Shown piece by piece: positions 9,842-20,710 of a DNA stretch of 64,000 nucleotides. This stretch comes from Acidovorax delafieldii. GTDB lineage: Bacteria > Pseudomonadota > Gammaproteobacteria > Burkholderiales > Burkholderiaceae_C. The notes below the pieces were generated by a model, which saw only the letters and a program-made list of their open reading frames with translations, did not search any database and was not told the DNA's origin. Both the position numbers and the translations under genes were made by a program. Numbering within the stretch: position 1 is the first letter of the stretch; every line of letters begins with the position of its first letter. The stretch spans positions 124,001 to 188,000 of the forward strand of contig NZ_VJWE01000013.1 of assembly GCF_007993815.1 (NCBI RefSeq), in the 5' to 3' direction.

Positions 9842-10354
9842 TCAGCGGTACTTGGCGTCTGCAGCCTTGGCTGCCGCAATTTCACCTTCGTACCGGTCGC
9901 CCACAGCCAAGAGCATGTCCTTCGTGAAATACAGGTCACCACGCTTTTCGCCGTGGTATTCAAAGATGTGTGTCTCGACAATCGAATCGACCGGACAGCT
10001 CTCTTCGCAGAACCCGCAGAAGATGCACTTGGTCAGGTCGATGTCATAGCGCGTGGTGCGACGCGAACCATCTGCTCGCACATCCGATTCGATGGTGATG
10101 GCCATCGCAGGGCATACGGCTTCGCACAGCTTGCAAGCGATGCAACGCTCCTCGCCGTTGTCATAACGGCGAAGTGCATGCAGGCCACGGAAGCGTGGCG
10201 ACAAAGGCGTCTTCTCTTCGGGAAACTGCACGGTCACCTTGCGGCGAAACGCATAGCGGCCAGTCAGGGCCATCCCCTTGAGCAACTCCACGAGCATGAA
10301 GCTCTTGAAGAAATCCTTGAACGAAAAAGGTGCAGCAGCAGCAACAGCAGTCAT
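9842..10354 (-). CDS. nuoI: NADH-quinone oxidoreductase subunit I (2x[4Fe-4S])
   Basis: A 170-residue ferredoxin-like subunit that carries clusters N6a and N6b, passing electrons toward N2 in NuoB. Two CxxCxxCxxxCP motifs are visible: [16 protein letters not shown] and [16 protein letters not shown]. The N-terminal helix ([18 protein letters not shown]) is the usual amphipathic membrane-contact helix. Length is normal. It lies 12 bases after nuoH. Confidence 0.97.
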   Translation of the reverse strand: MTAVAAAAPFSFKDFFKSFMLVELLKGMALTGRYAFRRKVTVQFPEEKTPLSPRFRGLHALRRYDNGEERCIACKLCEAVCPAMAITIESDVRADGSRRTTRYDIDLTKCIFCGFCEESCPVDSIVETHIFEYHGEKRGDLYFTKDMLLAVGDRYEGEIAAAKAADAKYR

Positions 10355-10366
10355 TTGTGTCCCCGC

Positions 10367-11449
10367 TTATTTCCAGATATTCCAAGGCGAGAGCAACCAC
10401 CCGCCAACAAACAACAAGTACACCAGCGTGACCGGAATGAAGATCTTCCAGCCCAGACGCATGATCTGGTCGTACCGGAACCGCGGGAAGGTAGCCCGGA
10501 TCCAGATGAACATGGATACCACAAGGAAGGTCTTGAGACCCAGCCAGATCCAGCCTGGAATCCAGTTGAACACCGCGCTATCGATGGGAGACAGCCAGCC
10601 GCCCAGGAACATGAGAGCCGCCAGGATGGACACGAGCCACATGCTGGCGTACTCGGCCAGGAAGAAGATCGCGAAGCCCATACCGGAGTACTCGACCATG
10701 TGGCCGGCCACGATTTCTGCCTCGCCTTCCACCACGTCGAAGGGATGGCGGTTGGTTTCTGCCACGCCAGAGATCAGGTACACAAGGAAGATCGGCAGCA
10801 GGGGCAGCCAATTCCAGGACAGGAACGTCAGGCCCTTGTCTGCGGCCATGCCCCGCCCCTGACCCAGCACGATTTCCGTCAGGTTCATACTGCCCGACAC
10901 CATGATCACGACGAGGAAACAAAAGCCCATCGCGATTTCGTAGCTCACCATCTGTGCCGAGGCCCGCAGTGCGCCCAAGAATGCGTACTTGGAGTTGGAA
11001 GCCCAGCCCGCAATGATCACGCCATAGACTTCGATGGAAGTGATGGCCATCACCAACAACAGACCAGCATTCACATTCGCCAAGGCCACATCGGGGCCGA
11101 AAGGAATGGCCACCCAGGCAGCCAGGGCCGGCATGATGGCCATGACGGGCCCGAGAACAAACAGGCCCTTGCTGGCCGCCGTAGGCTGGATGATTTCCTT
11201 GGTCAGCAGCTTCAGTGCGTCAGCAATGGGCTGCAGCAGCCCCATCGGTCCCACGCGGTTGGGACCGTGGCGCACTTGCATGAAGCCCAGCAGCTTACGC
11301 TCCCACAAAGTGAGGTAAGCCACGGCACCCATGAGCGGCGCCAAGATGCAGACGATCTTGATCAGTATCCAGAGCACTGGCCAGACGATGCCGGTCCACC
11401 ACCCAAAGGAGAGCAGGTTCAGGCCCGCGTTGTAGATCGCGTCGATCAT
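10367..11449 (-). CDS. nuoH: NADH-quinone oxidoreductase subunit H
   Basis: A 360-residue membrane subunit with about eight or nine helices, forming most of the quinone-binding chamber at the arm junction. Family stretches [24 protein letters not shown] and [24 protein letters not shown], rich in the conserved acidic and arginine residues, are present. Its ATG overlaps the nuoG stop by four bases. Confidence 0.97.
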   Translation of the reverse strand: MIDAIYNAGLNLLSFGWWTGIVWPVLWILIKIVCILAPLMGAVAYLTLWERKLLGFMQVRHGPNRVGPMGLLQPIADALKLLTKEIIQPTAASKGLFVLGPVMAIMPALAAWVAIPFGPDVALANVNAGLLLVMAITSIEVYGVIIAGWASNSKYAFLGALRASAQMVSYEIAMGFCFLVVIMVSGSMNLTEIVLGQGRGMAADKGLTFLSWNWLPLLPIFLVYLISGVAETNRHPFDVVEGEAEIVAGHMVEYSGMGFAIFFLAEYASMWLVSILAALMFLGGWLSPIDSAVFNWIPGWIWLGLKTFLVVSMFIWIRATFPRFRYDQIMRLGWKIFIPVTLVYLLFVGGWLLSPWNIWK

Positions 11450-13578
11450 GCGGCCACTCCTTCGCGTGCCATGCGTGCGTCGGCAGTGAGCTGCAGCGAC
11501 GTAGAACGGCGCACCAAGCCGTCCAGTTGATAGATGGATGCCACGACCGGATCACCAGCTGCAGCCGTTGCGGCTGGCGGCGCCTTCACTGCATTCGACA
11601 ACTGTGCGGCGGGCACCTGCGTAACGGCACCGGCAGCAGCGTTCGTCGCACGAGCCAGGACGTCCTGGGAGGTCTCAAAGTCAAAGCCTGGCACACCCAG
11701 CAGGTTGGCCAGCACGCGCAGAACCTTCCAAGCGGGACGGGTATCGCCCAGAGGGCGCACCACGGCGTGGAAACCCTGTATGCGTCCCTCGGCGTTGACA
11801 AAGCTGCCCGAGGTTTCCGTGAACGGAGCAATTGGCAACAAAACGTCACTGAACTCCATGTTGGCCTTGAAGGGGCTCAACGTGACCACCATTTCTGCAC
11901 CAGCAAGAGCAGTTGCAGCTTGAGCACCCGTCGCAGAATCATGGACAGGCTCGGTGTTCAGCAGCACCGCCGCCTTCAAACCACCGGAGAGCATTTGAGC
12001 CGCATTCAGTCCATCGTTGACAGGGTGAGCGCCCGCAAACTGCGCGCCCACCGTATTGGCGGCCTCAGTCAGGTAGCCCACCGTTGCACCGGTGTTCTCT
12101 GCAATCCAGTTGGCCCATGCCAGCAACTGCGTAGCTTGCGCGTGGTGCGCCGCCGCATTGCCCAGCAACACCGCCTTGCGCTCGCCGCCCAGCAGCGAGC
12201 GGGCGATGGCCTGGGCAGCCTCGTTGGCCGCGCTGGCACCTTGCGGAGCGGCAATGCCCTTTTCATGGGCGATGGCGGAAGCAATGCCTCCGAGCATATC
12301 GACCCACTGGCCGGCACCTTGTGCCACAAATGTCTGCACCGGCATGGCCCAGTCATGGGATACCGAAGCGATGGCACTGACCTGGCAGCCATGGCGGGCC
12401 GCCTGACGGATGCGCTGCGCAAACAACGGATGGTCCTTGCGCAGGTTGGAACCCACGACCAGCACGCGCTGGAGCGTGGACAACGAAGCGATGGACGTAC
12501 CGAGCCAGCGAATACCTTCGGGAGCAGCGAACTCGGCGTTGCGCAGACGATAGTCGATGTTGTCGCTACCAAGACCGCGCACCAGGGCGCTGGCCAGATA
12601 CAGCTCTTCCAACGTACTGTGAGGACTCACCAGCGCACCAATGCTGGCAGCGCCGTGGTCGTTCTTGATGTTCTTGAGGCCATTGGCCACGTATTCCAAC
12701 GCAGTCTGCCAGTCCACTTCCTTCCACACCCCGCCCTGCTTGAGCATGGGCCGGGTCAGGCGGTCGTCACCGTTGAGCGCTTCATAGGAGAAACGGTCGC
12801 GGTCGGCAATCCAGCATTCGTTGACAGCCTCGTTTTCAAACGGGACAACGCGCATGACCTTGTGGTTCTTGACCTGAACAATCAGGTTGGCGCCGGTGGA
12901 GTCATGTGGACTCACCGAGCGGCGGCGCGACAGTTCCCAGGTGCGGGCGCTGTAACGGAAAGGCTTGCTGGTCAATGCACCCACGGGGCAGATGTCGATC
13001 ATGTTGCCCGACAGTTCGGAGTCCACCGTGTCGCCGGTGACCGTGGTGATTTCAGAATGCTCGCCACGATGGATCATGCCGAGTTCCATCACGCCCGCCA
13101 CTTCCTGGCCGAAGCGCACGCAACGGGTGCAGTGGATGCAGCGGCTCATCTCCTCCATGGAGATCAGCGGGCCCACGTCCTTGTGTAACACCACGCGCTT
13201 TTCTTCCTCGTACCGCGAGGAGGAGCCACCGTAGCCCACGGCCAGATCCTGCAACTGGCACTCGCCGCCCTGGTCGCAAATGGGGCAGTCCAGAGGGTGG
13301 TTGATGAGCAGAAACTCCATGACCGACTGCTGCGCCTTGATGGCTTTGTCGCTCTTTGTACGCACGATCATGCCCTGCGTGACCGGCGTGGCACAGGCTG
13401 GCATGGGCTTGGGAGCCTTCTCCACGTCCACCAGGCACATGCGGCAGTTGGCGGCGATCGAAAGCTTCTTGTGATAGCAGAAATGCGGAATGTAAGTGCC
13501 AGCCTTTTCAGCCGCATGCATCACCATGCAGCCCTCGGCGACTTCCACTTTCTGACCGTCCAGTTCAATTTCAACCAT
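11446..13578 (-). CDS. nuoG: NADH-quinone oxidoreductase subunit G
   Basis: A 710-residue large iron-sulphur subunit of the peripheral arm. The N-terminal ferredoxin domain has the [2Fe-2S] cysteines (CYHKK...CRMC...C), then His/Cys ligands ([18 protein letters not shown]) and further [4Fe-4S] motifs ([23 protein letters not shown]). The rest is molybdopterin oxidoreductase-like without a cofactor. It accepts electrons through the flavin subunit NuoF. The start at 13578 ([13 protein letters not shown]) is 14 bases after nuoF. The C-terminal 60 residues are Ala-rich, as often in beta- and gammaproteobacterial NuoG. Confidence 0.97.
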   Translation of the reverse strand: MVEIELDGQKVEVAEGCMVMHAAEKAGTYIPHFCYHKKLSIAANCRMCLVDVEKAPKPMPACATPVTQGMIVRTKSDKAIKAQQSVMEFLLINHPLDCPICDQGGECQLQDLAVGYGGSSSRYEEEKRVVLHKDVGPLISMEEMSRCIHCTRCVRFGQEVAGVMELGMIHRGEHSEITTVTGDTVDSELSGNMIDICPVGALTSKPFRYSARTWELSRRRSVSPHDSTGANLIVQVKNHKVMRVVPFENEAVNECWIADRDRFSYEALNGDDRLTRPMLKQGGVWKEVDWQTALEYVANGLKNIKNDHGAASIGALVSPHSTLEELYLASALVRGLGSDNIDYRLRNAEFAAPEGIRWLGTSIASLSTLQRVLVVGSNLRKDHPLFAQRIRQAARHGCQVSAIASVSHDWAMPVQTFVAQGAGQWVDMLGGIASAIAHEKGIAAPQGASAANEAAQAIARSLLGGERKAVLLGNAAAHHAQATQLLAWANWIAENTGATVGYLTEAANTVGAQFAGAHPVNDGLNAAQMLSGGLKAAVLLNTEPVHDSATGAQAATALAGAEMVVTLSPFKANMEFSDVLLPIAPFTETSGSFVNAEGRIQGFHAVVRPLGDTRPAWKVLRVLANLLGVPGFDFETSQDVLARATNAAAGAVTQVPAAQLSNAVKAPPAATAAAGDPVVASIYQLDGLVRRSTSLQLTADARMAREGVAA

Positions 13579-13592
13579 ATGTTTTCTCGCGA

Positions 13593-14948
13593 TCAGACGG
13601 AAGTCGCGGCTTGTGGAGCCTTGTTCCGGATCAGTGCCTCAAACTCGGGACGGAAGTGTTTGATCATGGCACGCACAGGCATGGCGGCAGCATCACCCAG
13701 CGCACAGATGGTGCGGCCCTGGATGTTGTCCGCCACCGAATTGAGCAGATCCAGGTCACCCTCACGACCCTGGCCATGCTGGATGCGATCGATCACGCGC
13801 CACATCCATCCCGTGCCTTCACGGCAGGGCGTGCACTGGCCGCAGGATTCATGCGAATAGAAATACGACAGGCGCAGCAGACTTTCGACCATGCTCCGGG
13901 AATCGTCCATGACGATCACGGCACCAGAGCCCAGCATGGAGCCAGCCTTGGCGATTGAGTCGTAGTCCATCGTGCATTCCATGATGACGGATGCAGGCAG
14001 GACAGGGGCCGATGAACCACCAGGAATCACCGCCTTGAGTTGACGGCCTTTGCGCACGCCACCGGCCAGTTCCAGCAGCTTGGCAAATGGGGTACCCAAC
14101 GGCACCTCATAGTTGCCTGGTTTTTCGACGTCACCAGACACCGAGAAAATCTTGGTGCCGCCGTTGTTGGGCTTGCCGCACTCCAGATAAGCCGCACCGC
14201 CATTGCGGATGATCCAAGGCACAGCCGCAAAGGTTTCCGTGTTGTTGATGGTGGTGGGCTTGCCATACAAGCCAAAGCTGGCCGGAAACGGTGGCTTGAA
14301 ACGGGGTTGCCCCTTTTTCCCTTCCAGCGATTCGAGCAATGCAGTTTCTTCACCACAAATGTAGGCACCAAAACCGTGGGCTGCGTGCAGCTGAAAGCTG
14401 AAACTGCTGCCCAGGATGTTGTCGCCCAGATAACCTGCTGCCCGCGCTTCTTCCAGAGCGGCTTCAAACCGTTCGTAGGTCTGGAAGATCTCGCCATGGA
14501 TGTAGTTGTAGCCCACCGAGATGCCCATCGCATAGGCTGCGATGATCATGCCTTCGATGACGATGTGCGGGTTGAACTGCAGGATGTCACGGTCCTTGCA
14601 GGTACCAGGCTCACCCTCATCGGAATTGCACACCAGATACTTCTGGCCAGGGAACGAGCGGGGCATGAAGCTCCACTTGAGACCCGTAGGAAAGCCTGCA
14701 CCACCCCGACCACGCAAGCCAGACTCCTTGACAGTGGCAATGACCTGATCCTGCGTCAGGCCCTCTTCACCGTCCTTGCCCAGGATACGACGCAGCGCCT
14801 GATAGCCACCACGCGCTTCGTAGTCCTTGATGCTCCAGTTGCTGCCATTCAGGCCCACATAGATTTGGGGGTTGATATGGCGGTCGTGGAAACAGGTCTG
14901 AACACCCGTAGCCTGGAACTGGGAAAGTATTTGTGCTGCCGTGGTCAT
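13593..14948 (-). CDS. nuoF: NADH-quinone oxidoreductase subunit F
   Basis: A 451-residue NADH-binding flavoprotein subunit. Visible are the FMN/NADH glycine-rich segment [16 protein letters not shown], the second motif [16 protein letters not shown] and the N3 cluster cysteines [12 protein letters not shown] with a later C in the C-terminal domain. The start was set at the ATG at 14948, which shares one base with the nuoE stop (TGATG); a GTG one codon upstream is also possible. Confidence 0.97.
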   Translation of the reverse strand: MTTAAQILSQFQATGVQTCFHDRHINPQIYVGLNGSNWSIKDYEARGGYQALRRILGKDGEEGLTQDQVIATVKESGLRGRGGAGFPTGLKWSFMPRSFPGQKYLVCNSDEGEPGTCKDRDILQFNPHIVIEGMIIAAYAMGISVGYNYIHGEIFQTYERFEAALEEARAAGYLGDNILGSSFSFQLHAAHGFGAYICGEETALLESLEGKKGQPRFKPPFPASFGLYGKPTTINNTETFAAVPWIIRNGGAAYLECGKPNNGGTKIFSVSGDVEKPGNYEVPLGTPFAKLLELAGGVRKGRQLKAVIPGGSSAPVLPASVIMECTMDYDSIAKAGSMLGSGAVIVMDDSRSMVESLLRLSYFYSHESCGQCTPCREGTGWMWRVIDRIQHGQGREGDLDLLNSVADNIQGRTICALGDAAAMPVRAMIKHFRPEFEALIRNKAPQAATSV

Positions 14949-15436
14949 CACTGGCCCTCCGCGGCCCGCAGGCCGTCAACGAGCTGGTCGAGCTTGTCGT
15001 TGTCCATGAAGCTGCACATCGTGCGATCGTTCACCAGCATCACAGGCGCATCAGCGCAAGCACCCAGACATTCGCATTGCTGCAGAGTGAACAGGCCGTC
15101 AGGTGTGGTCTCACCCATCGAAACACCCAGCTTCTTTTCCAGGTGATGCAGCGCCTTTTGCCCGTCGCGCAGCTGGCAGGGCAGATTGGTGCACACGTTG
15201 AGCTTGTACTTGCCCACCGGTTGCTGGTTGTACATGTTGTAGAAGGTCGTGACTTCGTGCACAGCGATCTGAGCCATGCCCAAATAGTCGGCGATCACTG
15301 CCTCGCTCTCGGCGCTGACATAGCCCTGTTCTTGCTGAACGATGGACAAGCAAGCCATAACCGCAGACTGCTTCTGGTCCGCAGGGTACTTGGCCACTTC
15401 GCGCGCAAACCGCGCCTTGGTCGCTTCGGTAATCAT
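14948..15436 (-). CDS. nuoE: NADH-quinone oxidoreductase subunit E
   Basis: A 162-residue thioredoxin-like [2Fe-2S] subunit that pairs with NuoF and carries cluster N1a. The four ligand cysteines are visible in [11 protein letters not shown] and [16 protein letters not shown]. The start overlaps the nuoD stop by four bases (ATGA). Length and context are normal. Confidence 0.97.
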   Translation of the reverse strand: MITEATKARFAREVAKYPADQKQSAVMACLSIVQQEQGYVSAESEAVIADYLGMAQIAVHEVTTFYNMYNQQPVGKYKLNVCTNLPCQLRDGQKALHHLEKKLGVSMGETTPDGLFTLQQCECLGACADAPVMLVNDRTMCSFMDNDKLDQLVDGLRAAEGQ

Positions 15437-16686
15437 CGGTCAATCTCTCCGAACACGATATCCATGGTGCCAATGATGGCGACAGCATCCGCGATCATGT
15501 GGCCACGCGCCATTTCGTCGAGCGTCGCCAGATGCGCAAAACCCGGCGCCCGGATCTTGAGTCGGTAAGGCTTGTTGGCACCATCACTCACCAGATAAAT
15601 ACCGAATTCGCCCTTGGGATGTTCCACCGCCGCATAGGCCTCGCCTTCCGGCACGTGGAAACCTTCCGTGAAAAGCTTGAAATGGTGGATCAGCTCTTCC
15701 ATGTTCGACTTCATGGATTCACGCGCAGGCGCAGCCACCTTGTGGTTGTCCGTGATCACAGGACCGGGGTTGGCCTTGAGCCAGTCCACGCATTGCTTGA
15801 TGATGCGATTGGACTCGCGCATTTCCTGCACACGCACCAGGTAGCGGTCGTAGCAGTCACCGGTCTTGCCCACCGGCACATCGAAATCCACACGGTCGTA
15901 TACGTCGTATGGCTGGGTCTTGCGCAAGTCCCAGGCGATACCGGAGCCACGGAGCATGGGGCCAGTCATACCCAGATTCAGGGCCCGCTCGGGCGGCACC
16001 ACGCCGATGCCTACCGTTCGCTGCTTCCAGATGCGGTTGTCGGTGAGCAGCGTTTCGTACTCGTCCACACAGCCTGGGAAACGCTGGGTGAAATCGTCGA
16101 TGAAGTCCAGCAGAGACCCTTGACGATTCTGGTTCAACGCCTCCAGCGCCTTGGCATTCTTGATCTTGCTGACCTTGTACTGCGGCATGCTGTCGGGCAG
16201 ATCGCGGTAGACGCCGCCCGGGCGGAAATAGGCCGCATGCATGCGCGCGCCAGAAACCGCCTCATACATGTCGAACAGGTCTTCACGCTCGCGGAAGGTG
16301 TAGATCAGGATGGTGGAGCTGCCGCAGTCGTTACCGTGCGAGCCCAACCACATGAGGTGGTTCAGCAAGCGCGTGATCTCGGAGAACATCACGCGGATGT
16401 ACTGCGCGCGCACCGGCACTTCCAGGCCCAGCAGCTTCTCGATGGCAAGGCAGTAGGCGTGCTCGTTGCACATCATCGACACGTAGTCCAGCCGGTCCAT
16501 GTAGGGCAGTGACTGGATGTAGGTCTTGTGCTCGGCCAGCTTCTCGGTGGCGCGATGGAGCAGACCGATATGCGGGTCAGCGCGTTGCACAACCTCGCCG
16601 TCCAGCTCCAGCACCAGGCGCAACACACCGTGCGCCGCAGGGTGCTGCGGACCAAAGTTCAGGGAGTAGTTCTTGATTTCAGCCAT
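15433..16686 (-). CDS. nuoD: NADH-quinone oxidoreductase subunit D
   Basis: A 417-residue 49-kDa-type subunit that lines the quinone site next to NuoB. The family start [21 protein letters not shown], with the quinone-site histidine, and the middle motif [21 protein letters not shown] are visible. NuoC and NuoD are separate genes here, unlike the fused form in Escherichia coli. It lies 27 bases after nuoC. Confidence 0.97.
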   Translation of the reverse strand: MAEIKNYSLNFGPQHPAAHGVLRLVLELDGEVVQRADPHIGLLHRATEKLAEHKTYIQSLPYMDRLDYVSMMCNEHAYCLAIEKLLGLEVPVRAQYIRVMFSEITRLLNHLMWLGSHGNDCGSSTILIYTFREREDLFDMYEAVSGARMHAAYFRPGGVYRDLPDSMPQYKVSKIKNAKALEALNQNRQGSLLDFIDDFTQRFPGCVDEYETLLTDNRIWKQRTVGIGVVPPERALNLGMTGPMLRGSGIAWDLRKTQPYDVYDRVDFDVPVGKTGDCYDRYLVRVQEMRESNRIIKQCVDWLKANPGPVITDNHKVAAPARESMKSNMEELIHHFKLFTEGFHVPEGEAYAAVEHPKGEFGIYLVSDGANKPYRLKIRAPGFAHLATLDEMARGHMIADAVAIIGTMDIVFGEIDR

Positions 16687-16713
16687 GATGGATCACATGA
16701 GGCGCGAGGCGGC

Positions 16714-17322
16714 TCAGTGCAGGCCTCCGTACTTGTCTTCGCGGATGATGCGGGGCGTGATTTCCCGCGGCTCGATGGACACGGGTTCATACACGACACG
16801 GCGCTGCTCGGCGTCGTAACGCATTTCGACATGTCCAGACAAGGGAAAATCCTTGCGGAAAGGGTGCCCGATAAATCCGTAGTCCGTGAGAATGCGGCGC
16901 AGGTCGTTATGGCCATCAAACACGATGCCAAACAGATCGAAGGCTTCGCGTTCGTACCAGTTGGCTGCATTCCACAACTCAGCTACCGAAGCAACAACCG
17001 GGAAATCATCGTCTTGGCAGAACACCTTCACGCGCACTCGCTGGTTGAGGCTGACCGACAACAGGTGCGACACCACACAGTAGCGTGCACCCTCGTGGGC
17101 TGCATCGCCATATGCAGAATAGTCCACACCGCACAAATCGATCAGCTGCTCGAAACGGCAACGTTCCGAGTCGCGCAGCAAGCGCATCGCATCCAGATAG
17201 TCCGCAGCAGCGACCACCAGGGTGACCTCATCGAGAGCGATCGAAATCTGGCGCACTTTGGCACCCAGCGCCGCAGAGATATTCTCTTTAAGCTTCTCAG
17301 GCCGAATGGCAACAGCTGTCAT
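16714..17322 (-). CDS. nuoC: NADH-quinone oxidoreductase subunit C
   Basis: A 202-residue 30-kDa-type subunit of the peripheral arm. The family signature [40 protein letters not shown] is recognisable in parts (for example [10 protein letters not shown] and [17 protein letters not shown]). The frame is open for eight more codons upstream, but the second ATG of an ATGATG pair (17322) is preceded at good distance by a GAAGGG site and clears the nuoB stop by ten bases, so I use that. Confidence 0.95.
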   Translation of the reverse strand: MTAVAIRPEKLKENISAALGAKVRQISIALDEVTLVVAAADYLDAMRLLRDSERCRFEQLIDLCGVDYSAYGDAAHEGARYCVVSHLLSVSLNQRVRVKVFCQDDDFPVVASVAELWNAANWYEREAFDLFGIVFDGHNDLRRILTDYGFIGHPFRKDFPLSGHVEMRYDAEQRRVVYEPVSIEPREITPRIIREDKYGGLH

Positions 17323-17332
17323 CATCAACCCT

Positions 17333-17812
17333 TCAGACACGAGCAATGGTGTTGGTGCGGCGGATCTTCTGCTGCAGCTGGATGATCCCGTAGATCAGAG
17401 CTTCTGCCGTCGGAGGGCAACCTGGCACATAAACATCCACCGGCACGATGCGGTCACAACCGCGCACCACCGAATAGCTGTAGTGGTAGTAACCACCACC
17501 ATTGGCACACGACCCCATCGACAGGACCCAGCGCGGCTCGGACATCTGGTCGTACACCTTGCGCAGTGCGGGGGCCATCTTGTTGCACAGCGTGCCCGCC
17601 ACGATCATCAGGTCGGACTGACGAGGGCTGGCACGGAACACTTCCGCACCAAAACGACCGATGTCATACCGGGCCGCCGCAGCGTGCATCATCTCCACAG
17701 CACAGCAAGCCAGACCAAACGTCATCGGCCACAGAGAACCGGTCTTGGCCCAGTTCACCACGGAGTCGTAACTCGTGGTGATGAAGCCTTCCTTCATCAC
17801 GCCTTCAATCAT
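17333..17812 (-). CDS. nuoB: NADH-quinone oxidoreductase subunit B
   Basis: A 159-residue subunit that carries cluster N2, the final electron donor to quinone. The tandem cysteines ([12 protein letters not shown]) and the further ligands MGSCANGGG and [14 protein letters not shown] are all present. It lies 24 bases downstream of nuoA. Length is usual for the betaproteobacterial form. Confidence 0.97.
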   Translation of the reverse strand: MIEGVMKEGFITTSYDSVVNWAKTGSLWPMTFGLACCAVEMMHAAAARYDIGRFGAEVFRASPRQSDLMIVAGTLCNKMAPALRKVYDQMSEPRWVLSMGSCANGGGYYHYSYSVVRGCDRIVPVDVYVPGCPPTAEALIYGIIQLQQKIRRTNTIARV

Positions 17813-17836
17813 TGCATTGTCCTTGTTGAAGTCCGC

Positions 17837-18196
17837 TCATTCCCAATCCAGGGCACCCTTTTTCCATTCGTAGGCAAAACCCACGACCAGAATGGCCAGG
17901 AAAATCACGACCGCCACAAAACCGGCCACACCCACCTCGTGCAGCGTGACCGCCCACGGGAAGAGGAATGCGATTTCCAGGTCGAACAGAATGAAGAGAA
18001 TGGCCACGAGGTAGTAGCGCACATCGAATTTCATGCGCGCATCCTCGAAGGCTTCAAAGCCACATTCGTAGGGGGAGTTCTTTGCGGCATCCGGGCGGTT
18101 GGGGCCCAGTATGTAGCCGAGTACAAGGGGGACAACGCCTACGGCGATGCCGACCAAGATGAACAAAAGGACGGGGAGGTACTGATCGAGGTTCAT
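17837..18196 (-). CDS. nuoA: NADH-quinone oxidoreductase subunit A
   Basis: A 119-residue membrane subunit with three helices and the conserved first-loop segment [35 protein letters not shown] (seen as PYECGFEAF and [10 protein letters not shown]). It opens the complex I operon, which runs 14 genes to nuoN in the canonical order. The tRNA-Leu gene lies 73 bases upstream on the same strand, so the operon promoter may be shared with secG or the tRNA. Confidence 0.96.
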   Translation of the reverse strand: MNLDQYLPVLLFILVGIAVGVVPLVLGYILGPNRPDAAKNSPYECGFEAFEDARMKFDVRYYLVAILFILFDLEIAFLFPWAVTLHEVGVAGFVAVVIFLAILVVGFAYEWKKGALDWE

Positions 18197-18269
18197 CTTG
18201 AGGATGTGCTCACCGCTGTGGCCTTGCCCGTCAGGACCCGAGCCGGGTCATGCAGGCAGGCCTTTGTTT

Positions 18270-18354
18270 TGGTGCCGTCGGCGAGACTCGAACTCGCACA
18301 GCTTTCGCCACTACCCCCTCAAGATAGCGTGTCTACCAATTTCACCACGACGGC
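18270..18354 (-). tRNA. tRNA-Leu (anticodon GAG)
   Basis: The 85-base gene starts GCCGTCG and closes with its complement CGACGGC plus an encoded ACCA end. The anticodon arm is CTATC-TTGAGGG-GGTAG, giving anticodon GAG, which reads CUC/CUU leucine codons. A long variable arm between the anticodon and T arms (class II tRNA) and the T loop GTTCGAGTC are visible. The gene lies between secG and nuoA on their strand, a common place in betaproteobacteria. Confidence 0.95.
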
Positions 18355-18438
18355 TGATTTTTGCATCTGGATGGCATGAGGAACCTTGCGGCTTTGGCTT
18401 TCCAGACAATCCAGAATTCTACTCCGGAAAAACCCTGC

Positions 18439-18457
18439 TTCGGCCCTGCGGGCCGAA
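18439..18457 (-). terminator. Possible weak terminator or processing hairpin after secG
   Basis: An 8-base perfect stem, TTCGGCCC facing GGGCCGAA around a three-base loop, begins 12 bases after the secG stop. A run of five T on the minus strand follows only after a six-base gap, so it may end transcription partly or mark an RNA processing site ahead of the tRNA. Confidence 0.4.
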
Positions 18458-18468
18458 ATTCAGTTCAA

Positions 18469-18834
18469 TTATTTGGTCGGGATCTGCGCGGCGCCCGAAG
18501 CGGGAGCGGCAGGCGCTGCAGGCACCTCAGAAGCAGGTCCGCCGGCAGGCACGGCAGCGGCTGGCGTTTCCAGAACGCTGCCCGAACTGGCGGGACGAGC
18601 GTTACCAAAGTAGGCCAACGCGAGCGTAGAAACAAAGAACACTGCAGCCAGCACGGCCGCGGTACGGGACAGGAAGTTGGCGCTGCCGCTGGCGCCAAAG
18701 AGGCTGCCCGAACTGCCGCTACCGAAAGCCGCCCCCATGTCGGCTCCCTTGCCATGCTGAATCAAGATCAGGCCGATCATGGCCAGGGCCGCCAACATCT
18801 GCACCGCCAAAATCACATTCACGATCACGTTCAT
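18469..18834 (-). CDS. secG: Preprotein translocase subunit SecG
   Basis: A 121-residue inner-membrane protein, the small accessory subunit of the SecYEG channel. Two membrane helices are visible (about residues 2-22 and 54-74), with the family loop LIQHGKGADMGAAFGSG between them. The C-terminal 40 residues are Ala/Pro-rich and poorly conserved, as usual in SecG. It lies 42 bases downstream of tpiA in the order tpiA-secG-tRNA-Leu-nuoA. Confidence 0.95.
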   Translation of the reverse strand: MNVIVNVILAVQMLAALAMIGLILIQHGKGADMGAAFGSGSSGSLFGASGSANFLSRTAAVLAAVFFVSTLALAYFGNARPASSGSVLETPAAAVPAGGPASEVPAAPAAPASGAAQIPTK

Positions 18835-18876
18835 TCTCTGTTCACTCCTGATTGAATTGTTTGACTCGCAGCCGCC

Positions 18877-19626
18877 TCAACGAGCGGCCGCAATGATTTG
18901 TAGAAAGTCGGGCGCCTTCAGCGAAGCACCACCGACCAGGCCACCGTCGATATCGGGCTGCGCCAGCAACTGGGCTGCATTGGCCGCATTCATGCTGCCG
19001 CCGTACAGCAACCGGATGCGGTCCGCATGCTCGCTCGCAGCTGCCAGCTGGGTGCGCAGCACGGCATGCACGGCTTGCGCCTGCTCCGGCGACGCAGTGC
19101 GACCCGTGCCAATGGCCCACACAGGCTCGTAAGCCACCACGATCTCGCTGATGCAATGACCGTTGAGATGAATTACCGCTGCCAGTTGCCGCTTGACCAC
19201 CGCCTCGGTCAGTCCCGCTTCACGCTCCTGCAGTGTTTCCCCCACGCAGACCACCGGCGTCACACCGGCCGCCAGCGCGCGCTGGGCCTTCTCCGCCACA
19301 ATCGCGTCCGTTTCACCATGGTACTGGCGGCGCTCAGAGTGCCCAACCAGCGCATAGCGCACACCAAAATCCTTCAGCATGGCCACCGATACCTCACCAG
19401 TGTAGGCACCCGCCTCGTGCGAAGACACATCCTGTGCTGCCACCGCAATGGCAGTGCCGGCCGTCAACGCCTGCACCTGCGCCAGATAGGGCGCTGGCAC
19501 TGCGACGGCCACATCACAAGCCACATCTGCAGCACCCGCAATCAAGGCCTTCAACAAAGCTTCGTTGGCAGCGAGGCCGCCATTCATCTTCCAGTTGCCA
19601 GCGATGAATTTTTTCTTGTTGTTCAT
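18877..19626 (-). CDS. tpiA: Triosephosphate isomerase
   Basis: A 249-residue TIM-barrel enzyme that interconverts dihydroxyacetone phosphate and glyceraldehyde 3-phosphate in glycolysis and gluconeogenesis. Catalytic residues are visible: Asn/Lys in AGNWKMNG, the histidine in VGHSERR, the catalytic glutamate in [13 protein letters not shown], and the phosphate loop GGSMNAAN. The ATG at 19626 begins two bases after the stop of the upstream oxidoreductase gene, so the two are likely translated together. An in-frame GTG three codons upstream would overlap that gene. Confidence 0.97.
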   Translation of the reverse strand: MNNKKKFIAGNWKMNGGLAANEALLKALIAGAADVACDVAVAVPAPYLAQVQALTAGTAIAVAAQDVSSHEAGAYTGEVSVAMLKDFGVRYALVGHSERRQYHGETDAIVAEKAQRALAAGVTPVVCVGETLQEREAGLTEAVVKRQLAAVIHLNGHCISEIVVAYEPVWAIGTGRTASPEQAQAVHAVLRTQLAAASEHADRIRLLYGGSMNAANAAQLLAQPDIDGGLVGGASLKAPDFLQIIAAAR

Positions 19627-19628
19627 GA

Positions 19629-20615
19629 TTACCACGTCAAAACAATCTTGCCAACATGCTGGTTGGACTCCATCAGCGCATGGGCTTGTGCCGCATCCGC
19701 AGCAGCAAACGTGCTGTGGATGACCGGACGCACCTTGCCCGCTGTCAGCAAGGGCCAGACATGCTCACGCAGCGCCCGTGCAATCGCACCCTTGAAAGCC
19801 ACGGGACGCGGACGCAGTGTGGACCCTGTGATGGTGAGCCGCTTGCGCAGCACCAACCCGGCATTGAAACCGCTCTGCACACCCCCTTGCACGGCGATGA
19901 TGACGATCCGGCCGCCCTCGGCCAGGCATTCGACCTCGCGGGCGACATAGTCACCCGCCACCATATCGAGCACCACATCAACACCACGCGCCTCGGTGAT
20001 TCGTTTCGCCTCGGCCACAAAGTCCCGAGACTTATAGTTGACGGCGTGGTGCGCGCCCAGCGCCAGGCACGCTGCACACTTGTCATCGCTCCCAGCGGTG
20101 GCAATCACGGTAGCACCAAAGGCACGTGCCAGCTGAATAGCCGTCACGCCAATGCCACTCGTACCGCCTTGCACCAGGAAGGTTTCACCGGCTTGCAAAC
20201 GCGCACGGTCAAAGACATTGCTCCACACCGTGAAGAACGTCTCCGGAAGTGATGCAGCCTCTACGTCACTGAAGCCGTCAGGCACCGGCAGGCATTGCAC
20301 CACCGGCGCCACACACCACTGGGCATAACCACCACCCGCCACCAAGGCGCAAACACGGTCACCCACACGAATGCCCGCCTCTGCCATCGCCAAAGCATCG
20401 CCCGACTCAACCACCCCCGCGACCTCCAGCCCCGGAAGGTCCGAGGTGCCAGGAGGCGGCGCATAGTGGCCCATTCGCTGCAATACATCTGGGCGGTTGA
20501 TGCCACTGGCCGCCACGCGGATCAGCAGCTCACCCGCACCCGCTACAGGAGCGGGGCGCTCACCCAGACGCAGCACCTCAGGCCCGCCAAACGATGTGAT
20601 CTCAACAGCATGCAT
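19629..20615 (-). CDS. NAD(P)H-quinone oxidoreductase (zinc-free alcohol dehydrogenase family)
   Basis: A 328-residue medium-chain dehydrogenase/reductase of the quinone oxidoreductase group (PIG3/Qor-like). The N-terminal GroES-like domain ([15 protein letters not shown]) and the nucleotide-binding stretch [29 protein letters not shown] are clear. The catalytic zinc cysteines of alcohol dehydrogenases are absent, consistent with quinone or enone reduction using NADPH. The ATG at 20615 was chosen because homologues begin MHAVEI; the open frame reaches 25 codons further upstream, into the repeat region. In the same block as pnp and tpiA. Confidence 0.88.
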   Translation of the reverse strand: MHAVEITSFGGPEVLRLGERPAPVAGAGELLIRVAASGINRPDVLQRMGHYAPPPGTSDLPGLEVAGVVESGDALAMAEAGIRVGDRVCALVAGGGYAQWCVAPVVQCLPVPDGFSDVEAASLPETFFTVWSNVFDRARLQAGETFLVQGGTSGIGVTAIQLARAFGATVIATAGSDDKCAACLALGAHHAVNYKSRDFVAEAKRITEARGVDVVLDMVAGDYVAREVECLAEGGRIVIIAVQGGVQSGFNAGLVLRKRLTITGSTLRPRPVAFKGAIARALREHVWPLLTAGKVRPVIHSTFAAADAAQAHALMESNQHVGKIVLTW

Positions 20616-20640
20616 AACGGGGTTTACCGAAGATGGATTC

Positions 20641-20705
20641 AGATGATTTAGGCCGCTAGCGCATGATTTATATGCACCAGCAGCTACCAAATCAATAGCA
20701 GATCA
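20641..20705 (-). repeat. Degenerate palindromic intergenic repeat, copy 1
   Basis: The stretch between the oxidoreductase and pnp contains, on the minus strand, TGGTAGCTGCTGGTGCAT followed by ATCATGCGCTAGCGGCC, an imperfect palindrome. Related sequences occur near 28893, 38285, 50434 and 60782. A 14-base piece (20658-20671) is identical to one inside the LysR gene at 47706-47719. Confidence 0.6.
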
Positions 20706-20710
20706 ACAAT

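Noticed and set aside
9953-11530. A 525-codon plus-strand frame opposite nuoI and nuoH
   Set aside because: Composition and lack of any domain mark it as a shadow of the real genes.
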